Assembly (NCBI RefSeq): GCF_036370855.1 | Contig: NC_088130.1 | Location: 66,998,941 to 67,062,940, forward strand | DNA from: Dromaius novaehollandiae | Lineage: Eukaryota > Chordata > Aves > Casuariiformes > Dromaiidae | Direction: 5' to 3' | Length of the DNA: 64,000 bases | Shown: one piece after another, positions 58,201 to 64,000 of the stretch | Numbering within the stretch: the stretch's first letter is position 1 | Layout of the letters: every line of letters begins with the position of its first letter | Program-made: the position numbers and the translations under genes | The notes under the pieces: generated by a model | Told to the model about the DNA's origin: nothing | The model's database searches: none | Seen by the model: the letters and a program-made list of their open reading frames with translations, nothing else

Positions 58201-60818
58201 TCAATTTGCCTCATTATAGATAAAGCTAAAGAATGACTAATTTCCTCTCCAGCATTCATTCAGTCATTCTTGACAGATACTGTATCTGTTACACATCTAC
58301 CCACCATAGCTGTTTTAAATCTGCTAGTTCAGCCACCCTTCCTGCTTTAGAAGCCCAGCTTGAAAATAGCTTAGTTAAACAATAAGTCTCTGTCAAACAC
58401 TTGGCTGGCTCCCCCGTCATGTCCCCTACATATCTTTTAGGCCTGTCTCCTTGGCCTGGGTCATTACTCCAACCTGCCTCCAAGGAGGGACTGTGACTAA
58501 TGCTTCAGAGGACGGTATCTCTAACTCTATTTTACTCTCCGTCAACTGAGCGTCAGGTGGAAGTGCCTCCCAATCTGTCATGTTTCACATGAAATCTCAG
58601 TCATTCAGAGTCCAGATCAGTTATAATTTTTTCCTTCCTTTACAGAGCCTTAAGACATTTCTTCCCTGAAAAGCAACCAAACATCAGCAGCGTCTGTGGC
58701 TTTGGATAGGCTCCTCTCTCCTAATGGCTTGCTGTCTCCATAAGCAACATGAAAACCCCAGCTCACATCTGGAGCACTTTGGCCCTGCGTGGGAAGAGGA
58801 ATCTGCCCCATGTTGCACAGATGCGCCTCCAGCTCATCCGTGCGCAAGGCTGGCATTTGACTTTCCTCACGCGACAGTGATCTTTCAGCCCTACCCCCAG
58901 ATTCAGCTGGAAAGTCAAATCTCGGCAGCTCTGACAACATTTAGCCTCCAACTATTTTTACTCTTTCTCTGACTCCCACTGCCAGCGAGATGCTGTAAAA
59001 GGAACTAAAACAACCTCCAGCTTCCTTCTGCTCCTCCCAGCTCAAAAAATCACAGGCTCCCCTTAGGCTCACCAGAAGCCCTTTTGTCTGTACTAATGCA
59101 AAAGGACACACAAACACACACATCATCTAGAGTTTCTTTACCAAATGCCTTTTTCCCAACATATTTAATCCTGCTCTCTGTCTGCCTATCAGAAGCTAAT
59201 TTTACATGTTCCTTTTACTCCAGGTGAGGACCCGTTAGGCCTTTTGGAAGGGGAATGGGAAACAGCATGACACAAATGCAACTAATAAGCTGTCCTGGTG
59301 AAAAGATGGCATTTGTGGAAGAGGCACAGCTGGTGAGGAAGTCTCCTGGCCCATCATCCAGTCCCACTACCTTTCAAATCTCCTTTTCTTGGAGGAGTTT
59401 TCCATAAGGAATTCTTTGGAGCGACCCAGCTTTCCTTCTAAGATGATCCAGATGTTTTCCTTGGTCTCTGCATCCTCTCTGTCGCTTGTCACTGTGACAA
59501 TCTCATAGGCTTTAAAGCACAATTAACACACACGTTAAGCAGCAGAGGAAGAGCAGATGGTCAGAAAGATCTCTTTATTTGACTGTCATTTTGGCTAAAA
59601 ACCCACTTCCCAATATTTATCACAGCAGACAAGAAAGCATTTACAAAATAAGGATGGAACCACACCGGAATCTGTGAGACTTCTGCCTGCCTAGGACAGA
59701 GTACATGGAAAATACGAGTACTGCTTGATCAACTAGCATGAGTGGATGGGGCTGCTCTTGAACAAGCTGTGTCCAGCTCCCTGCTGTGCTAAGGTCTCCC
59801 TATTTAGGATGGCCCAAATCCTTCTGGTTTTTGTGCCACTGTTCCTAACAGTAAGGTCGCCCAGCCATACAGGGATAGCGAGGGCATCTATATGCCCAAA
59901 AGGATGTGCTCAAATGCTATGGTGGTACCAAACATGCATGTAAGTACCCAAGACAAGCAAGATGGCAATCACAAGCTTGTCTTTTGGCAGGGCCAGTGTG
60001 AAATCACACTGAAGGAACGTGATTCTTGACTCTCCCATACTCTCCTGAAGCAGAGTGCTGCTTTTACAGGAGTGCTGAGATGCGCTTAACATACTTGTCA
60101 GTGTGGTTAAATAACACTGGTCTTTCTCTCCCTCACCACATTAGACTCCAGCGTAATTACGTTGGACTCGGTGGAATTACCCAGTGCAGAACCAGGGCTA
60201 TGGAGTGTTAAACCCAGCTGTCATGTTCAGCTGGGATACGTGAGCCTGTAGCCCAGAGCATATTAAGAAGGAAGCTGGAGCAATCTTACTTACAAAGCTT
60301 TAAGGACTGAACTTATTTTCCACCTCAAAGATTTAAGCCCATTATTTCTAATGAGAACATAACCACGTATCCTTATGGCTTACTGCTGGATTGAACCACT
60401 GCAGATGGGCCCCTCTTATGTTTCAACCTAGAATGAGACATTTTTTCTTCCTCATAAATCCTGATTCGTTTCTTTCTTATCGCAGTACTGCACTTCTGAA
60501 GTAAACAGTACTTTCAGTGATTCAACCTTGAGAGCCTGCGAACGCAAAGCCTGGCTGTACGGGAACCGTCTGCGGAGCAGCTTCCACATGTGGTCTTCTT
60601 GCCTCAGAGGTCCCTTAGGAAATGCCACAAGTCAGCTCTGAACTTACCAGTCCGTTCCTTCAGTTCCTGGATGTTATCATTGGCACAAGCCAGTTCTCTT
60701 ATGAGCTGCCCATCATCTTCACCTTTAGCCAGCCAGCGATCACACTGGAAGCGAAAAGTTTTGTCCGTGGTGGAGTCCGTCACGTCAATATATTCCAGAT
60801 GCCAGCCTGGAGCAATTC
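54746..60818 (-). CDS. LOXHD1: LOXHD1, last four exons (3' partial gene), PLAT-repeat stereociliary protein
   Basis: Minus-strand exons 60818-60648, 59509-59371, 57937-57776 and 55226-54746 join in frame through GT-AG introns to give 317 complete codons and TGA. The order is the C-terminal half of one PLAT domain, one complete PLAT domain with a divergent N-terminal half, and a complete final PLAT domain ([20 protein letters not shown] is typical). This is the end of LOXHD1, which in mammals consists of 15 PLAT domains and little else. PLAT domains are beta-sandwich lipid/protein-binding modules. LOXHD1 is needed for mechanotransduction in hair-cell stereocilia and is mutated in human deafness DFNB77. 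The upstream exons lie beyond 64000. Position next to RNF165, tail to tail, agrees with the mammalian gene order. Confidence 0.95.
55227..57775. other. LOXHD1 last intron
   Basis: Contains T17-then-C pyrimidine tract at about 55952-55978 and a T/G-run at about 56488-56524. At about 56950-56971 there is an A-run of about 22. No additional exon is needed, because the flanking exons join in frame. Confidence 0.8.
57776..57937 (-). CDS. LOXHD1: LOXHD1 exon, end of penultimate PLAT domain
   Basis: 162 bases. Acceptor TTCCCGTAG|GGG completes the Arg begun in the previous exon, and donor AACAA|GTAAGT splits a Lys. Reads [38 protein letters not shown] and [15 protein letters not shown], closely matching the mammalian LOXHD1 segment. 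[20 protein letters not shown] takes the place of the usual HDN...GW strand pair. Confidence 0.94.
57938..59370. other. LOXHD1 penultimate intron
   Basis: No repeat, RNA or exon recognised. Flanking exons join in frame. Confidence 0.8.
59371..59509 (-). CDS. LOXHD1: LOXHD1 exon, start of penultimate PLAT domain
   Basis: 139 bases. Acceptor GTGCTTTAAAG|CC, donor GAAAG|GTAGTG. Reads [20 protein letters not shown], then [18 protein letters not shown] and ending RRFER. Position and strand pattern are those of a PLAT N-terminal half, but the usual AGTDANV signature is replaced by AETKENI, so this copy is divergent. Confidence 0.93.
59510..60647. other. LOXHD1 third-from-last intron
   Basis: No repeat, RNA or exon recognised. 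Flanking exons join in frame. Confidence 0.8.
60648..60818 (-). CDS. LOXHD1: LOXHD1 exon, C-terminal half of a PLAT domain (fourth from last)
   Basis: 171 bases. Minus-strand acceptor TTTTTAAAG|GA, donor GGACTG|GTAAGT. Reads [15 protein letters not shown], then [16 protein letters not shown] and RELACAND, the strand-turn-strand and WLA...REL end of a PLAT domain, then a linker (ELKERT). The acceptor is preceded by a (TTA)n stretch rather than a C-rich tract. Confidence 0.93.
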
Positions 60819-61565
60819 CTTTAAAAATAATAATAATAAAAGTGGATGTTTTCACATCTCTTGGGCAAGTAGGTGATATACTCCTTCCCAGCAGCACTCT
60901 GCTGGTGTTGGAAATGTTTGGTATTTACTGCAGACAATGTCACCAATGAACATGATGCTCTTCTGATACCAAAACCAATGCTCAGCAGCTCAAGACCACA
61001 ATCCAATCTCCCTTCTAGACTCAGGCAGGACCATGCTTTTGAGGGACTCGCTGGCTTTTGACCAGATGTAGGGGTGTTGAAGTGTTGCCTCGGACAAGCT
61101 AGATTGCAGGCTCGCTGGGCAAAGGGCCATCTTCTGTCCTGGCCCAGCCCTTGGCACAGGAGGGGCTCCGAAGTGCGTAGCGGCTTCTGCGATATGAGCA
61201 GAAGCACTGAGCAGGGAGAGCCGGGGCCAGCGTCTGCCTTGTCGACCCACCAAGCCTGGAAAACCGCCCCAGGAAGAAGCACTACCCCAGCCTAGGGATA
61301 GTATCGGACGGCGAAGCCCCAGGGTAATCAGGGCCTGGCAGAGCTGTTTGCTGGAGCCAGAACAAAATCTCCTGGAAATTAGAGAGGTTTGGGGCAAAAG
61401 TTAATGGAACAGCTCTGTTACAGACACTGCTGTGGATTCTTCCTTCCATTTTAAGGGAAACATTAAAGCCAAAAAGAAGGATATGAGTCTTTTCAGTGTC
61501 TTACAACATCAGTCCTTTCCTGCTAATGGACCCAATTCTGCCCTTTCTCAGAGGTTAGATAAAAT

Positions 61566-61615
61566 CCTTTATTGGAAACTGCCGAGTTTTCCTTTATTGG
61601 AAACGGCTGAGTTTT
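61566..61615. repeat. Tandem duplication of a 25-base unit
   Basis: Two adjacent copies, CCTTTATTGGAAACTGCCGA (plus GTTTT) and CCTTTATTGGAAACGGCTGA (plus GTTTT), differing at 2 of 25 positions. It is likely a simple local duplication. Confidence 0.9.
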
Positions 61616-62729
61616 CAGAGATTGCACAAATGAATGTCCTTTTCCCATTCCCACCCCACCTAACCACCATCCCTCCCCCACATACATCCTTAGTTACTCA
61701 AACAGACATAGCAGTGCGTGCCCACTTTTTGGGGTCCCTTCCTGTCTTCGAAATGCTGGCTGGCCCCATGCTGTAGGGTTTAATGTCTTTCTCTATGGCC
61801 TGCATTACGTCCAATCCTTTCATACTAAAGCAACGACAGTTTAAAATTGTTTGCAAAGGTGCAGAAAACCTGGTGAGGCACATGGAGTACCCTTCAATGG
61901 TCTGTGGAGATGAAGTTTCCACCGAGAGAGCACCAACAGCCATCAGTGCCATGTGGATCTGAAGGTCTGAAGGCAGATTATAACTTGCTCCTTTGACCCT
62001 GCCAGATAGCACACCTAGGGAAACTACCCATGCTGTCCTCCTCTCTCCAAGCACCCACGGTGAATTCACTAATGCTGTGACCAGACATGAATGTGGCACC
62101 GAGTGAAGTGATGATTGCTCAAGGAGAGACCACCAGCTCACCCAGCTTTTGCCTTGGTTCCTTCTGAGGATTTGTAGCTCCTCTTAGTTTCCTATTTAAT
62201 TTTTTTTTGCAGCAGAAAAGCAATCGGAAAAATCAAGAAAAGGGCATGTGGGAACAATTTCCTGATTTATTTTTTAGAATAGAAGGAGCCCTTGCTGAGC
62301 CGGGGGACAGCAGGTTCTGACAGTTCTACTTGCAAGTCCTGTTGTTAGCCAGACAAAGGAAGGTTATGTTCACGAAGGAAGCTCTCTGCTGTCTTATTAT
62401 TTACACCCAGAGGCATTAGATAGCTCTCGCTCTTCCAAGAACTCACTGCTATGTGCCTGCGTCCTTAGTTTGCAAGAAATAACATTGAGCCCCGAAAAAA
62501 AATGGTGGCACCATTCTGAGTTATGTCAGCAGGTCACCCTGCTCCTGTGGACTGTGACCCATCCACAACGTACGTGTCAGCTGTTCCTTACCGGCTACAG
62601 GCATTCCTGCTGGGTACCGCGGCTTCCTGAACCTCCTCCAAGATCGGAAATCACCTGCTACAAAGCACAGTCCTCAACGAAATACACCGCTTGTCCCTTT
62701 AACTCCAATTTACGTAATTCCTTAAATCC

Positions 62730-62980
62730 TTGGGGTTGGAAGGCACCTCTGGAGATCGTCTATTCCAACCTCTGGGCACCGCTAAGTGTCCTGCTCTGTT
62801 TTCTTTACACCCTGCCCCCATCAGATATTTATACACATTGATAAGATCCCCCCGAGTCTTCTCTTCTCCCGGCTAGAGAGCCCCAGCCCCCTAAGCACCT
62901 CCCCAGACGGGAGATGCTCCACTCTCTCAGTCATCTTCCTGACCCTGCGCTGCACTTGCTCCAATATGTCCATGCATCTC
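62730..62980 (-). mobile_element. CR1 retrotransposon, 3' end with ORF2 C-terminal remnant
   Basis: On the minus strand the translation MDILEQVQRRVRKMTERVEH followed by LRGLGLSSREKRRLGG is the well-known C-terminus of the CR1 ORF2 reverse-transcriptase protein. It continues into the 3' tail, seen on the plus strand as GGGGTTGGAAGGCACCTCTGGAGATC. Compared with typical CR1 copies, the stretch between these two parts is shortened. The element is 5'-truncated and not functional. Confidence 0.85.
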
Positions 62981-64000
62981 TGTACTGAGAGGACAGTGCC
63001 ACGTGTCAGTGACAAGACCTTTGCAAATACCAAGGATGGGGGACCCAGGCGTTGGATGCACTGCTCAGACACTCACGTCCCAACCTCAGCAGCAGGACAA
63101 AGGCATGCAGGGGGGTTTGGGTGGACTGGCACACGGTACCCTTGCAAATCCTCATCAGTTAATGCCTCGGGGGCAGATCTGATCAAGTTCCCCAAGGCTC
63201 CCACCATGCTCTCGCAAGAGCAACTTACTCTTTGGGACTGTTTGGAAATTTATTCTAAATATGTTGGTGGTGGGATCAGCTGTTAATCTTACTGGCAGGC
63301 TCATTTCCATTTAAGCTCAATGAATGCCTCTGCAGGATATTCCGGAGACTGCTCTGCTTCCATCAAACCTTTAGTTAAAACAGTACAGGATGAAAAAAGA
63401 AAATACGCCTTCCCTCTCCAGCAAGAGAGATCAATGACTGCAGACTGGGATCGAATAAATTAGTGGTCTCGGTCCTGATCGCAGCAGAGAGCAGCCTGCT
63501 TGGGATGGGTCAGTGCTAAGCAGCAGCACCAGGAGCAAGATGCCCATACCCTATGCCCTCTTCTCCAGCCTGGTCTCGGCAACCCTTTGCCATGAGAGCT
63601 GCCACAGAAAGCTGCACTTTTGCCACAGGGAGAGACAGAGCAGAGCCGAATTTCCAGCACCTATTGGAGCTGAAGGCAAAGCAAGCGCAAAGTGCAGCTT
63701 TTCCTGGAGTCCCTGCAAAAGACGCCTCTATCAGCTGTGGGCTATTTAAAGAACGAGCTCTGGGCTCTATCAGGGTGTCAAGACTGAAAAGCAAAACCCA
63801 GCGGGACGTCCCTTACAGCCAGGGGTACAGCAAGTTAAGGAGCTGTCTGGACACTCTCAGAAAAACAGTGCTACTGCTTCAAAGCCTCCTCCTGTCTGCT
63901 TTAAAGAAATTTCTTTTCCCTCTTGCTAGAATCGATCTTTTCCTTTTTTTTTCCTTTCTCATGTTTAGCAATTTAAATTACACTGAGAGACCTGGAAGCT

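Larger units (their letters stand above)
60819..64000. other. LOXHD1 intron running off the right edge
   Basis: No PLAT-coding exon was found on the minus strand, although the domain begun upstream of 60818 needs one, so the next exon is probably beyond the window. Holds a 25-base tandem duplication (61566-61615) and a CR1 fragment. The 147-codon minus frame at 61698-62141 is not PLAT-like. Confidence 0.65.

Noticed and set aside
61698-62141. 147-codon minus-strand frame as a further LOXHD1 exon
   Set aside because: Sequence is not PLAT-like and does not supply the missing N-terminal half of the domain that continues at 60818.
1-64000. CRISPR arrays, operons, prokaryotic mobile elements, rRNA or tRNA genes
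   Set aside because: The window is vertebrate nuclear DNA. I saw no regular spacer-repeat array, no tRNA A/B-box cloverleaf and no rRNA segment.

Overview
The window is vertebrate nuclear DNA, most likely from a bird. Coding sequence is a small fraction, split into short exons with GT-AG introns. Interspersed repeats are sparse. The clearest one is a 5'-truncated CR1 retrotransposon of the kind abundant in birds, and there are diverged MIR/L2-like remnants. There is no sign of bacterial or phage organisation. Species cannot be fixed from the sequence. From general knowledge, the human 18q region carrying these two genes maps to the avian Z chromosome, so Z linkage is plausible but not shown here.

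Two protein-coding genes are present, arranged tail to tail. On the plus strand is the whole coding region of RNF165 (ARK2C), an Arkadia-type RING-H2 ubiquitin ligase. Its eight coding exons run from 4255 to 46104. All seven splice junctions keep the frame and give a 348-residue protein. The first exon codes only 20 residues plus one base and sits in a CpG island with two inverted CCAAT boxes and a GC box. Intron 1 is about 32 kb. A long 3' UTR probably runs to the AATAAA at 50121. On the minus strand are the last four exons of LOXHD1 (60818 down to 54746), coding the end of one PLAT domain and then two complete PLAT domains and the stop codon. The rest of LOXHD1 lies beyond the right edge. 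The two 3' ends are about 4 kb apart.

Region by region: 1-1000 has LTR-like features (AATAAA, pyrimidine tract, duplicated blocks). 1000-2800 is GC-rich upstream flank. 2840-3980 is a TG/CA/CG alternating purine-pyrimidine satellite just upstream of the promoter. 4080-4420 is the RNF165 promoter, exon 1 and CpG island. 4830-5100 is a small G-run minisatellite. 5280-5710 is an AT-rich block ending in a polyadenylation-like signal. 6500-8100 is a second CpG-rich block. 8100-36388 is the rest of intron 1, with several AT-rich, homeodomain-site-rich blocks that look like enhancer candidates and one long hairpin (27867-28023). 36389-46104 holds the remaining RNF165 exons. 46105-50145 is the 3' UTR, with two embedded CpG-rich patches. 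50150-54370 is intergenic. 54373-60818 is the 3' end of LOXHD1. 60819-64000 is LOXHD1 intron with a CR1 fragment.

The two genes are not known to work together. RNF165 acts in TGF-beta/BMP signalling, notably in motor axon growth. LOXHD1 is a hair-cell stereociliary protein. Their adjacency appears to be conserved synteny. I found no evidence of a new protein-coding system. The least explained signals are the 47-bp-stem hairpin in intron 1, the satellite whose reading frame runs open into the RNF165 start codon, and the polyadenylation-like block inside intron 1.
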